Shown: positions 7,962 to 14,996 of the stretch, piece by piece
Numbering within the stretch: the stretch's first letter is position 1
Layout: every line of letters begins with the position of its first letter
NCBI GenBank assembly: GCA_900549225.1
Contig: URNP01000025.1
Location: 1 to 19,369, forward strand
Origin: an uncultured Eubacteriales bacterium
GTDB lineage: Bacteria; Bacillota; Clostridia; Christensenellales; CAG-917
Reading direction: 5' to 3'
Length of the DNA: 19,369 nt
Made by a program: the position numbers and the translations under genes
The notes under the pieces: generated by a model
What the model was told of the DNA's origin: nothing
Databases searched by the model: none
The model's input: the letters and a program-made list of their open reading frames with translations, nothing else

Positions 7962-9581
7962 ATGACCGGAAATTTCAATTTTCTGATTGCGGCTCTCTCG
8001 CCGGGCGCGGCTGCAGGCATTGCGGCGGCTTGCGCGATTATCGTCGGCGCTTTGATCGGTTTTATCGTTTATAGAGTCTATTCTCAAAACAAAATCGGCA
8101 ACGCAAAACGTGAAGCGGCAAGAATTATCGAAGAAGCAAATCTCGAAGCAAAAACCATTCGCAAAGACGGTATGCTCGAGGCTAAAGAACAAATGAACAA
8201 AATGCGCGTTGATTTCGAGAACGAAACCAAAGAGCGCAAGCAAGACTGGCAACGCACCGAAAATCGCCTCGCTCAAAAAGAGGCTACGCTCGACAAAAAA
8301 GAGGACGCTCTTGACAAGAAAGACGCCGCTCTCGACAAAAAAATCGATGACGTAGAAAGGTCGCAAAAACAAATCGAAGAAACCAAAGAGCGCTTGAAAG
8401 GCATCGAAAACGAACTCAACAGCGCTCAGGAAAAAATGCAGAAGGAACTCGAAAGAGTTGCCGGCATGACCAAAGAAGAGGCTTCGCAAGAACTTAAAGA
8501 CGCACTTCTCGAAAGCGTGAAAAAGAGCAGTGCGAACGACGCAAAGCAACTCATTCAAGAAGCAAAAGACAACGCAGTCAAAGAGGCTCAAAACATCATC
8601 TCGCAAGCGATTCAACGCTGCGCCGCGGACACCGCAACCGAAAACACCGTTTCGGTCGTCGCTCTGCCCAACGACGAGATGAAGGGAAGGATCATCGGCC
8701 GTATGGGAAGAAATATCCGCGCTCTTGAAAGCGCAACGGGCGTTGACCTCATCATCGACGACACTCCCGACGTCATTACGCTTTCGAGTTTCGATCCCGT
8801 AAGACGCGAGGTTGCAAGACTCACGCTCGAAAAACTCATCACCGACGGACGTATTCACCCCGCTCGCATCGAAGAGATGGTGGACAAGGTCAGAAAGGAA
8901 GTCGAACAAGGCATCAAAGAGGCAGGCGAAGAAGCGGCTTTTGAAGTGGGCGTTCACGGTCTGCATCCCGAACTTATCAAGATCCTCGGCAGACTCAAAT
9001 ACCGCACGAGTTACGGTCAAAACGTGCTCAAACACTCAATCGAAGTCGCATCGGTCGCATCGATTATGGCGGCAGAACTCGGCATCGATCCTCGTATCGC
9101 AAAGAGAGCAGGCTTGCTCCACGATATAGGCAAAGCAATCGATCACGAATTTGAAGGTACGCACATTCAACTCGGCGTCGAAATCGCAAAGAAATATCGC
9201 GAAAGCAACGAGGTCATTCACGCAATCGCCGCACACCACAACGATATCGAGCCTCAAACCATCGACGCAGTGCTCGTTCAGGCGGCAGACGCTATCTCGA
9301 GCGCAAGACCCGGCGCAAGACGCGAATCCGTCGAAACCTACGTCAAACGTATCGAAAAACTCGAGGATATCGCAAAATCCTTCGACGGCGTCGAACAAAC
9401 GTTCGCCGTTCAGGCAGGCAGAGAAATCCGCGTTATGGTCAAGCCCGAACAGGTCAACGACGCAAACACCGTGTTCCTTGCAAGAGAAATCGCGCAGAAA
9501 CTCGAAAACGAACTCGAATACCCCGGACAAATCAAAGTCAACGTCATCAGGGAAGTTCGCAGTGTGGAATATGCAAAATAA
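7962..9581 (+). CDS. rny: Ribonuclease Y
   Basis: A membrane-anchored endoribonuclease that starts mRNA decay in Firmicutes. Order of parts: one N-terminal membrane segment at about residues 18-38; a long charged coiled coil at about 45-220 with heptad-like EDALDKKDAALDKKIDD repeats; a KH RNA-binding domain with the GxxG loop G246-R-M-G249; and an HD domain with H387-D388 in LLHDIGKAID. The C-terminus EVRSVEYAK fits the family end. Length 539 residues, against about 520 in B. subtilis. GGAGGTC lies just before the ATG. It is monocistronic here, between its own promoter and the efp promoter. An obvious terminator after the stop is not visible; only a weak imperfect hairpin occurs around 9614-9648. 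Confidence 0.97.
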   Translation: MTGNFNFLIAALSPGAAAGIAAACAIIVGALIGFIVYRVYSQNKIGNAKREAARIIEEANLEAKTIRKDGMLEAKEQMNKMRVDFENETKERKQDWQRTENRLAQKEATLDKKEDALDKKDAALDKKIDDVERSQKQIEETKERLKGIENELNSAQEKMQKELERVAGMTKEEASQELKDALLESVKKSSANDAKQLIQEAKDNAVKEAQNIISQAIQRCAADTATENTVSVVALPNDEMKGRIIGRMGRNIRALESATGVDLIIDDTPDVITLSSFDPVRREVARLTLEKLITDGRIHPARIEEMVDKVRKEVEQGIKEAGEEAAFEVGVHGLHPELIKILGRLKYRTSYGQNVLKHSIEVASVASIMAAELGIDPRIAKRAGLLHDIGKAIDHEFEGTHIQLGVEIAKKYRESNEVIHAIAAHHNDIEPQTIDAVLVQAADAISSARPGARRESVETYVKRIEKLEDIAKSFDGVEQTFAVQAGREIRVMVKPEQVNDANTVFLAREIAQKLENELEYPGQIKVNVIREVRSVEYAK

Positions 9582-9643
9582 TCCGCTCTGAAGACAAAAA
9601 TTATCGCGCTTTGCAAGGTTTATGTCAATATTCGGCGTAAAAC

Positions 9644-9672
9644 TTGCATTGCGACGCATATGGTGCTAAAAT
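9644..9672 (+). promoter_or_regulatory. Sigma-A promoter for efp
   Basis: TTGCAT at 9644-9649, a 17-base spacer and TAAAAT at 9667-9672 with TGC immediately before it (extended -10). The leader of ~47 bases can form a small hairpin (GCTAAA near 9665 with TTTAGC at 9684-9689) and ends in AGGAGAA before the efp ATG. Confidence 0.65.
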
Positions 9673-9725
9673 ACCATAAAGGCTTTAGCGCACAACACAA
9701 AACACTATTTTAGGAGAATATCATT

Positions 9726-10289
9726 ATGGCACAAATTATGGCAGGCGATTTGAGAAAGGGCATCACTTTCCTCTATGATAACAAAATTATGACCATAGTC
9801 GATTTCTTGCACGTCAAACCGGGCAAGGGCGCTGCTTTCGTTCGCACAAAGATGAAAAACGTCGTCACCGGCGCAGTGCTTGAACAGACTTTCAACCCCA
9901 CCGAAAAATTTGAACTCGCACACATCGAAACCAAAACGATGGAATACCTCTACAACGACGGCGAATTCTATTATTTCATGGACGCAGACACTTACGAGCA
10001 AATCCCCCTCAACAAGAGTCAGGTCGAAGACGCGCTCAACTTTGTCAAAGAAAATATGAACGTCACCATGAAGTTCTTCCAAGGCGCACCGTTCTCCGTT
10101 GAACCGCCAAACTTTGTCGAACTTCTCATCACTGTTTGCGAACCGGCAGTTGCAGGCAACACCGCCACCAACGCCACCAAACCCGCAACCGTTGAAACCG
10201 GCTATGAACTTCAAGTTCCTATGTTTGTCAACGAGGGTGATACTATTCGTATTGATACTCGCACCGGCGAATACATGTCAAGAGTCTAA
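9726..10289 (+). CDS. efp: Translation elongation factor P
   Basis: EF-P enters ribosomes stalled at proline runs and helps peptide-bond formation. The 187-residue protein shows the full family pattern: an N-terminal KOW-like domain with the functional loop KPGKGAAF and its tip lysine K34, the central OB domain, and a second OB domain ending in VNEGDTIRIDTRTGEYMSRV, close to the family signature. Whether K34 is modified, and by what, cannot be read from this window; no modification gene is nearby. AGGAGAA precedes the ATG. efp next to spoIIIA is a common order in spore-forming Bacillota. Confidence 0.98.
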   Translation: MAQIMAGDLRKGITFLYDNKIMTIVDFLHVKPGKGAAFVRTKMKNVVTGAVLEQTFNPTEKFELAHIETKTMEYLYNDGEFYYFMDADTYEQIPLNKSQVEDALNFVKENMNVTMKFFQGAPFSVEPPNFVELLITVCEPAVAGNTATNATKPATVETGYELQVPMFVNEGDTIRIDTRTGEYMSRV

Positions 10290-10316
10290 GCGCACCAAAC
10301 AGCGAATAACTGCGTC

Positions 10317-10388
10317 AGAGGCATCCGTCCGTCAACTCATTTACTTCAGTAAATTAGGGTTGCCGTTCGGATGCCTCTTTCTTGTTCT
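10317..10388 (+). terminator. Long-stem terminator-like hairpin after efp
   Basis: An imperfect stem of about 27 pairs: AGAGGCATCCG with CGGATGCCTCT, then CGTCAACTC with GGGTTGCCG (one mismatch and one G-T pair), then ATTTACT with AGTAAAT. It is followed by a T-rich tail at 10378-10389 interrupted by C and G. It probably ends the efp transcript, though the T-run is not pure. Confidence 0.6.
10331..10356. repeat. Twin 26-bp hairpin motif, copy 1
   Basis: Identical over 26 bases to 10502-10527. It begins GTCAACTCATTTACTTCAG and carries the palindrome ATTTACT/AGTAAAT. This copy is the tip of the long hairpin after efp. Confidence 0.85.
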
Positions 10389-10501
10389 TCATCTGTTTGG
10401 TGCACTTAGATATCGATGTGTGTTGGGCGAGTGTCCGCGCTCTTCATCCGTTTCAGGCTCTTGACAGAGTGTGAGTAAATAATTGTCAATGTCCATCGAC
10501 T

Positions 10502-10527
10502 GTCAACTCATTTACTTCAGTAAATTA
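10502..10527. repeat. Twin 26-bp hairpin motif, copy 2
   Basis: An exact copy of 10331-10356, 171 bases downstream. Around it TTGACAG (10461-10467) can pair with CTGTCAA (10500-10506), and GAGTAAATAATT (10473-10484) with AATTATTTCTC (10523-10533, one bulge). The second of these excludes part of the copy's own palindrome, so alternative folds exist. A short T-rich stretch follows at 10535-10538. Confidence 0.85.
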
Positions 10528-10638
10528 TTTCTCCTTTTAATTTTAAATTTAGTTTACGATTAATTTTTTCCATTTTGCGAAAAAAGTCTAAATTTGTCCG
10601 ATTGCTATTTGAGGTTTGCAATCGGCATATATTTTTGT

Positions 10639-11481
10639 ATGCTCGAAGAATTGGTCGGAACGGATATCGCAAAGGCGGTGGGGAGTGAGGTCGCTCTTGC
10701 GGAGTTGCGTATGCGCGTGAACAGACCTCTCGTTGCGTGCCGTATCGACGGAACGAGAGCGGTCGTATCGAAGTTTGGCGCGCCGTATATCGTCAGACAA
10801 AAGGATATAGACGACGTGATGACGAGAGCAACGGATATGTCGTTTTACAGCGCTTCGGAAGAAATGAAGCGAGGATACGTGCCGTGCAAGCATTATCGAA
10901 TCGGCGTATGCGGAGAAGGGGTGCTCGAAGACGGACGGCTTATGAGTGTGAAAAACGTTGCGTTCGTGACAATACGTATTCCGCATCAGATAAAGGGAGT
11001 TGCGGACAAGATATCAAACGACGTATTCAAAGACGGCAGAGTGCGCAGTACGCTAGTGATTTCTCCCACGGGCGCGGGCAAAACGACGTTGCTACGGGAA
11101 CTCGCACGCGTTGCGTCGGCTCGCTACAACATCGTTATGATTGACGAGAGATACGAGTTGTGCGCAATGTCAAAGGGCGTTCCGTTGCTCGATATAGGTG
11201 ATTGCGACGTCGTGAGCGGAATACCCAAAAAGTACGCGTACGAAAACTGCGTAAGGGCAATGAATCCCGACGTTATCGTCACAGACGAGTTGTTCGGTCA
11301 AGAGGACGTCAAAGCGATTTTGGACGTGATGAGGTGCGGAGTAAACGTATTTGCGTCACTGCACGGCGACAGCATAGAAGGCGCGCTGAAAAGCGATTTT
11401 GCGCCGCTCGCCAAAGCGTTCGAGGTGGTCGTAGTGCTTGGCAAGAATCCCGTCGGGCATATAGTCGAAAAAAGAGTATGA
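10639..11481 (+). CDS. spoIIIAA: Stage III sporulation protein AA (ATPase)
   Basis: The cytoplasmic ATPase of the SpoIIIA-SpoIIQ channel between mother cell and forespore, related to secretion ATPases. Seen: the N-terminal ELRMRVNRPL block typical of SpoIIIAA, Walker A-like SPTGAGKT at 142-149 (Ser in place of the first Gly), and Walker B VIVTDE with D216 E217. I chose ATG 10639 (280 residues) because MLEEL matches the usual N-terminus. The frame stays open to a TTG at 10594, but that start has no ribosome binding site and adds an untypical Cys-rich leader. ATG 10639 also lacks a close Shine-Dalgarno (GAGG at 10611-10614 is 24 bases away), so the start is not certain. The stop overlaps spoIIIAB by 4 bases. 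Confidence 0.93.
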   Translation: MLEELVGTDIAKAVGSEVALAELRMRVNRPLVACRIDGTRAVVSKFGAPYIVRQKDIDDVMTRATDMSFYSASEEMKRGYVPCKHYRIGVCGEGVLEDGRLMSVKNVAFVTIRIPHQIKGVADKISNDVFKDGRVRSTLVISPTGAGKTTLLRELARVASARYNIVMIDERYELCAMSKGVPLLDIGDCDVVSGIPKKYAYENCVRAMNPDVIVTDELFGQEDVKAILDVMRCGVNVFASLHGDSIEGALKSDFAPLAKAFEVVVVLGKNPVGHIVEKRV

Positions 11482-11978
11482 GCGAAATATTGAGGCTTAT
11501 TGCAGGCGGATTGCTTGCGTTGATTATGTGTTATATCGGCGTACTTGTGAAAAAACGGTACAAATCGCGGGTGGCGTTTTTTAAGTCTGCGTGTGAGTTT
11601 TCGTCGAGTCTTGCGACAGAACTCGGAATGAAAAAAACTCCGATGCCCGAAATCGCAAATAAGTTTCTCAAGGGGAGAGAAGGTGAGTTTGAAAAGGTTG
11701 TCGAGAGTTGGATTGCGATTGCAAAAAACGCAACGACTTTCGGATTTGACGACATAAAAACTTCCTTCTTGAAAACCGACGAGAAAAAGGAGTTGGCAGA
11801 GTTCTTTTCGTCGCTCGGAAAGACGAATCTCGACGATCAGTTGTCACACGTTGCCTACTACAAAAACTTGTTTGAGCAAAAGCGCAAAACGAGTGAAGAC
11901 GAAGATAAAAAACTCGGAGGTATGTATTTCAAATTGTGCGTGCTTTTCGGACTTGCGATATTGTTGATTTTGGCGTGA
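11478..11978 (+). CDS. spoIIIAB: Stage III sporulation protein AB
   Basis: A membrane protein of the SpoIIIA complex, distantly similar to GspF-type secretion platform proteins and thought to work with the SpoIIIAA ATPase. It starts at ATG 11478 inside the spoIIIAA stop (ATGA) and has 166 residues. It shows an N-terminal membrane segment at about 5-25, a helical cytoplasmic middle (AFFKSACEFSSSLATELGMKK is characteristic of the family) and a C-terminal membrane segment in the last 18 residues (YFKLCVLFGLAILLILA). The true N-terminus is hidden in a longer open frame that begins at 11202 within spoIIIAA; only the 11478 start gives the family's N-terminus. Confidence 0.9.
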   Translation: MSEILRLIAGGLLALIMCYIGVLVKKRYKSRVAFFKSACEFSSSLATELGMKKTPMPEIANKFLKGREGEFEKVVESWIAIAKNATTFGFDDIKTSFLKTDEKKELAEFFSSLGKTNLDDQLSHVAYYKNLFEQKRKTSEDEDKKLGGMYFKLCVLFGLAILLILA

Positions 11979-11988
11979 GGGGTGGTGT

Positions 11989-12186
11989 ATGGACGTAAAC
12001 GTAATACTTAAAATTGCAGGCGTAGGATTGCTTACGGCAATCGTATGCGTAATTCTGAAAAAGAGCGATCGCGACGAAATTGCAACGTTTGCAACGCTTG
12101 CAGGTCTTATCATCGTGGCGGTGCTCGTGCTCGATATGCTCGGAGGTCTGTTTGACACTCTGAAATCAATATTGGCACTTTATTGA
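11989..12186 (+). CDS. spoIIIAC: Stage III sporulation protein AC
   Basis: A 65-residue protein made of two membrane helices (about 5-23 and 33-52) separated by the polar turn KKSDRDEIA, the usual size and shape of SpoIIIAC. It is a small membrane component of the SpoIIIA channel with weak similarity to the following gene product, as in other spore formers. GAGGGG at 11977-11982 lies 6 bases before the ATG and overlaps the spoIIIAB stop. Ten bases separate it from spoIIIAB. The downstream gap to spoIIIAD (12187-12260) is 74 bases with no visible gene or convincing promoter. Confidence 0.9.
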   Translation: MDVNVILKIAGVGLLTAIVCVILKKSDRDEIATFATLAGLIIVAVLVLDMLGGLFDTLKSILALY

Positions 12187-12260
12187 AATGATTCGATATG
12201 TTAAACGTTGCATTGCGTCAAAAATATAAGATTTGATAATCGGAGAAGAAATAAGAAAGT

Positions 12261-12650
12261 ATGATGTTCAAACTTATCGGAATCGCTTTGACGGGCGTTG
12301 TCGTGGTGACTTTGCTCAAAAATTCAAAGCCCGAATTCAGTGTGTTTGCAACCATTGCCACGGGCGTGGTTATGGTGATAACGATGCTTTCGGCACTGCG
12401 TGACGTGGTGCTTTCTTTTGATTCGATAGTTGAAAAAAGCGGCATTGACGACGCGGTTTTTTCTGCCGTGTTGAAGATTATCGGGATAGGATATCTGACG
12501 GAATATTCCTCTTCCGTCGCAACCGACGCAGGCTGCGAGTCCATCGCTCAAAAGTTGCAATTCGGCGGAAAAATCGTGATTTTTCTGATGAGTATTTCAA
12601 TCGTGAAATCTCTCGTGGACGTCGTGTCCACGCTTGTGAGCGCGATATGA
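12261..12650 (+). CDS. spoIIIAD: Stage III sporulation protein AD
   Basis: 129 residues with three to four membrane segments (about 4-20, 27-45, 68-84 and 103-127). The pattern KLIGIALTGVVVVTLLKNSKPEFS followed by KIIGIGYLTEYSSSVATDAG is typical of SpoIIIAD; the second block is the best-conserved part of the family. Its proposed role is a membrane part of the SpoIIIA export apparatus. Two ATGs stand in tandem at 12261 and 12264; GGAGAAG at 12242-12248 is rather far upstream. The stop overlaps the spoIIIAE start by 4 bases (ATGA). Confidence 0.9.
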   Translation: MMFKLIGIALTGVVVVTLLKNSKPEFSVFATIATGVVMVITMLSALRDVVLSFDSIVEKSGIDDAVFSAVLKIIGIGYLTEYSSSVATDAGCESIAQKLQFGGKIVIFLMSISIVKSLVDVVSTLVSAI

Positions 12651-13912
12651 AAACGAGAATTTTTCCTATGAAATCGATGCTGAAAAAACCGAAAAACAAG
12701 GCGGTTTTCGTGTTTGGAATCGCATGCTTTTTCGCACTGTTTCTATGTGTGTTTTCAGTGTGCGCCTTTGTGTTTTTTGACAATACTGCTTATGCCGCGG
12801 ACAAGTCCGAAGAGGAAATAAAAAAAGAGTTTAACGATACGGTTGACGAGGTCATATCGGGGCTCGACTTGAAAGCGTTGCAGGATTTTTTGAATTCGCT
12901 CGACGGCGACGCCGACGAAGCGTTGTCGATTGACGACGTTAAAGACACGCTCAAAGCGCTTGTCGGCGGCAACCCTCAAAGTTTTTACGAAAAATTTATG
13001 TCGTTGATGTCAAAATCGGCAGGGCGGTATTTTTTGTCGTTCGTGCCGAGTTTTCTTACTATTATCGTCATATGCTTGCTGAAAAACATGCTTTGTTCTC
13101 TTACGTCCGACTTCCTCAACACTTCAACTACGGAAGTGGTGCATACGGTTTGTTATTCGGCAATAGTAATCGTGCTTATGAGCGGAATCGTGCGAATCGT
13201 CAAAACCGTAGGGGAAACCGTAAGCTCTCTCTCGACGTTTGCCAACGCAATTTTTCCCGTGCTGTTGACTCTGCTTTCAACGCTCGGCGCAACCGCAACC
13301 GTGGCAGGTTACTCGCCGCTGATGGCTGTGCTTTGCACGTATATTATGAAACTCGTAAGCACGGTGATTTTGCCTGCGTTTATTGCGTGCATAATATTTT
13401 GCGTGGTCGGCAACATTTCAAAAACCGTGAAACTCGACAAACTCGCAAAACTCATACGCTCCGCTTCGGGATGGCTCATCGGCATAGTTTTCGGTATATT
13501 TGCAACGTTCCTTACGGTGCAAGGCGTGACGGGCGGAGCGGTGGACAAATTCGGCTTCAACGTTGCAAAATTTGCCGTGTCGAGTTACGTTCCGATTCTC
13601 GGCGGCTATCTTTCGGACGGCTTGGACTTGCTGTCGGCATCGGTCGTGCTTGTGAAAAACGCCTTGGGGTATACCGGCGCAATCGTGCTGTGCGCAATAG
13701 TTCTGTTCCCGCTTGTGAAAGTGGTGGTTTTCTCGCTTACGATCAAACTAACGGCCGCAATATGTGAACCGCTTGGCGATACGCGCACTTCAAATCTGCT
13801 GTTTTCGGTGTCAAAAAATATGAATTTGCTTGTGACCGCACTTGCAGGCGTTGCGTTTATGTTCTTTTTGCTGTTGATGCTTTTGATATCGTCTTGCAAT
13901 ATGGGAGTGTGA
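12647..13912 (+). CDS. spoIIIAE: Stage III sporulation protein AE
   Basis: The large polytopic membrane protein of the SpoIIIA complex, 421 residues. It begins with a positively charged head and a strong hydrophobic segment at about 19-44, followed by AYAAD at 48-52, which looks like a signal-peptidase site after A50. A polar, acidic extracytoplasmic stretch follows (about 51-120), then several membrane helices to the C-terminus. The segments SFVPSFLTIIVICLLKNML and TLLSTLGATATVAGYSPLM resemble SpoIIIAE of other Clostridia. It may form the export pore, by analogy with specialised secretion systems. It overlaps spoIIIAD by 4 bases and ends one base before spoIIIAF. Confidence 0.93.
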   Translation: MKTRIFPMKSMLKKPKNKAVFVFGIACFFALFLCVFSVCAFVFFDNTAYAADKSEEEIKKEFNDTVDEVISGLDLKALQDFLNSLDGDADEALSIDDVKDTLKALVGGNPQSFYEKFMSLMSKSAGRYFLSFVPSFLTIIVICLLKNMLCSLTSDFLNTSTTEVVHTVCYSAIVIVLMSGIVRIVKTVGETVSSLSTFANAIFPVLLTLLSTLGATATVAGYSPLMAVLCTYIMKLVSTVILPAFIACIIFCVVGNISKTVKLDKLAKLIRSASGWLIGIVFGIFATFLTVQGVTGGAVDKFGFNVAKFAVSSYVPILGGYLSDGLDLLSASVVLVKNALGYTGAIVLCAIVLFPLVKVVVFSLTIKLTAAICEPLGDTRTSNLLFSVSKNMNLLVTALAGVAFMFFLLLMLLISSCNMGV

Positions 13913-13913
13913 T

Positions 13914-14354
13914 ATGGGCGCGTGGATAATGTCTGTGGTGGGGGTGATATGCCTAGGTGTGTTGCTTGAAATCGTACTTCCGAGCGGAAAGACCACGAAA
14001 TACGTTCGGGGTACGTTTTCGCTGCTCGTGGTGTACGTCATCGCATCGATAATACCCGTCGTTGCGAAAGCCGATTGGGATTTCGATTCCGACGATTTGT
14101 TTTCCACGCCCGATACGAGCGTATCGGCAGGGTTGAATTTGACGATAAGCGCGAGCGAAAAGGCAAGACTCGCGCTTCAGAGCGAAGGGTGCGAGGGTAG
14201 GGTGGATATCGAAATGAACGCAACGGTGATAAGCAACGTGAGAGTCGGTGTTCAAAAAACGACGATATCGGGAGCGCGCATAGTTGAAATCGTGGCAAAA
14301 ACGTTGAACGTTTCGCCCAAAATAATCAACGTTATTTATAGCGATTTGCCGTAA
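13914..14354 (+). CDS. spoIIIAF: Stage III sporulation protein AF
   Basis: 146 residues. Two membrane helices (about 4-22 and 34-51) are followed by an extracytoplasmic part whose last ~80 residues fit the ring-building motif fold shared with SpoIIIAG and SpoIIIAH: an alpha-beta pattern with VDIEMNATVISNVRVGVQKT and a final IVEIVAKTLNVSPKIINVIY. It is shorter than the B. subtilis protein (about 206). It starts one base after the spoIIIAE stop, with GGGAGTG as ribosome binding site inside the spoIIIAE end. It is the last gene before the repeat block that splits this operon. Confidence 0.87.
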   Translation: MGAWIMSVVGVICLGVLLEIVLPSGKTTKYVRGTFSLLVVYVIASIIPVVAKADWDFDSDDLFSTPDTSVSAGLNLTISASEKARLALQSEGCEGRVDIEMNATVISNVRVGVQKTTISGARIVEIVAKTLNVSPKIINVIYSDLP

Positions 14355-14379
14355 AAAACGACGGAAAATCATATCGTCT

Positions 14380-14428
14380 TGCGCGCGCGTGCGTACAATA
14401 AAATATCGCAGGCGCGCGCGTGCGCGCG
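14380..14428. repeat. Paired alternating purine-pyrimidine GC tracts
   Basis: Two strictly alternating tracts, 14380-14397 and 14412-14428, share the 13-mer GCGCGCGCGTGCG (14381-14393 and 14412-14424) and flank an AT-rich 14-base spacer. Such tracts can adopt Z-DNA and can pair with each other. Confidence 0.8.
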
Positions 14429-14454
14429 AAAAGCAAAAACAGTCGCTGTGACAA

Positions 14455-14482
14455 TGGCAAAATGCAAGAGTGCATTTTGCCA
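14455..14482. repeat. Perfect 12-bp hairpin
   Basis: TGGCAAAATGCA (14455-14466) and TGCATTTTGCCA (14471-14482) pair without mismatch around the loop AAGAG minus its shared end base, i.e. the four bases 14467-14470. There is no T-run after it, so it is not a typical terminator. Confidence 0.85.
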
Positions 14483-14536
14483 AGAGCCACGCTAGGTTTT
14501 TGCTCTACTCCGTGCAACCCGTTGCTCAAACGGCAT

Positions 14537-14577
14537 TGCGGTGATGGCAACAAACTTGTTTGTTGTCATAAACCGCA
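14537..14577. repeat. Two-tier hairpin
   Basis: The inner stem of 12 pairs (14544-14555 with 14558-14569, one G-T pair) has only TT between the arms. The outer stem TGCGGT (14537-14542) pairs with ACCGCA (14572-14577). Confidence 0.85.
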
Positions 14578-14630
14578 TTTGTTCTCGCAACAACTAACCG
14601 CACAATCGTGCGTATGCTCTCAAATCGAGC

Positions 14631-14763
14631 ACGGACAAAAACTCATACCGCAATTCCGCACGCCCGATTGTTTGGTGAAGCGTGCTACGCACGCAAGACG
14701 GACAAAAACTCATACCGCAGTTCCGTGCGATGGCTTGCTTGGTGGCGTGCCGTCGGCACGCTG
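14631..14763. repeat. Direct 67-base tandem repeat with hairpin at the end of each unit
   Basis: Unit 1 is 14631-14697; unit 2 begins at 14698. The first 28 bases are identical except for one base (ACGGACAAAAACTCATACCG is shared). Each unit ends with a GCGTGC-type hairpin (14680-14694 and 14745-14761), while the middle parts have diverged. Confidence 0.85.
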
Positions 14764-14770
14764 TTTTTTT
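14745..14770 (+). terminator. Terminator-like hairpin upstream of spoIIIAG
   Basis: GCGTGCCGTCGGCACGC forms a GC-rich stem of 7 pairs (14745-14751 with 14755-14761) and a 3-base loop, followed by TG and seven T at 14764-14770. On the plus strand this has the form of an intrinsic terminator and lies between spoIIIAF and spoIIIAG. Confidence 0.6.
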
Positions 14771-14843
14771 GGAGCGTTGCTTGTCTTTTGCGCTTATGGC
14801 GCAAGCGGTAAATTGCAATATTCCGCAACCCACGCGCAGTGCG

Positions 14844-14890
14844 GATATCATCACGCAGTGATATCATCCAAGCCTTGCGAGGATATCATC
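14844..14890. repeat. Triple GATATCATC motif
   Basis: GATATCATC occurs at 14844-14852, 14860-14868 and 14882-14890. GATATCA (14844-14850) can also pair with TGATATC (14859-14865). The flanking GCGCAGTGCG at 14834-14843 recurs at about 14923-14932 before GATATAAC. Confidence 0.8.
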
Positions 14891-14967
14891 GTCAAAGGCA
14901 ATATCGTTTCTCAACTAACTGTGCGCAGTGCGATATAACTTTATATTTGCAGATTTTTGATTATCAT

Positions 14968-14996
14968 TCATATTCTCGGTGGTGGTCATATATATT
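14968..14996 (+). promoter_or_regulatory. Tentative sporulation-type promoter before spoIIIAG
   Basis: TTCATATT (about 14967-14974) and CATATATA (14987-14994) resemble the -35 (ATATT) and -10 (CATACA-T) elements of sigma-E promoters, but with a 12-base gap that is a little short. The -10 lies 7 bases before the spoIIIAG ATG, so a transcript from it would be nearly leaderless. An internal sigma-E promoter serving spoIIIAG-AH is known in B. subtilis; its equivalence here is inference. Confidence 0.3.

Larger units (their letters stand above)
10290..10405. repeat. Nested inverted-repeat element directly after the efp stop
   Basis: Outer arms of 13 bases begin at the base after the efp stop (10290-10302, GCGCACCAAACAG) and end at 10393-10405 (CTGTTTGGTGCAC), with 12 of 13 paired. 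Inside is a second, perfect 11-bp arm pair (10317-10327 and 10368-10378), and inside that a 7-bp palindrome, ATTTACT/AGTAAAT (10339-10345 and 10348-10354). The result is a cruciform-like nest centred near 10347. Confidence 0.75.

Noticed and set aside
10461..10489. A sigma-A promoter using the perfect TTGACA at 10461-10466 for spoIIIAA
   Set aside because: No acceptable -10 is found at 16-18 bases; the TTGACA is also an arm of an inverted repeat with 10500-10506.
10331..10527. The twin hairpin motif as a CRISPR array or as integron attC sites
   Set aside because: There are only two copies with a 145-base gap and no cas genes; and the ends do not match the RYYYAAC/GTTRRRY sites of attC.
10594..10638. 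TTG at 10594 as the start of spoIIIAA
   Set aside because: It has no ribosome binding site and would add a Cys/Tyr-rich leader unlike the family; ATG 10639 gives the usual N-terminus.
14420..14938. A 172-codon open frame across the repeat block (and shorter ones on both strands)
   Set aside because: It runs through hairpins and tandem repeats, has no ribosome binding site worth noting, no recognisable domain, and its sequence is explained by the DNA repeats.
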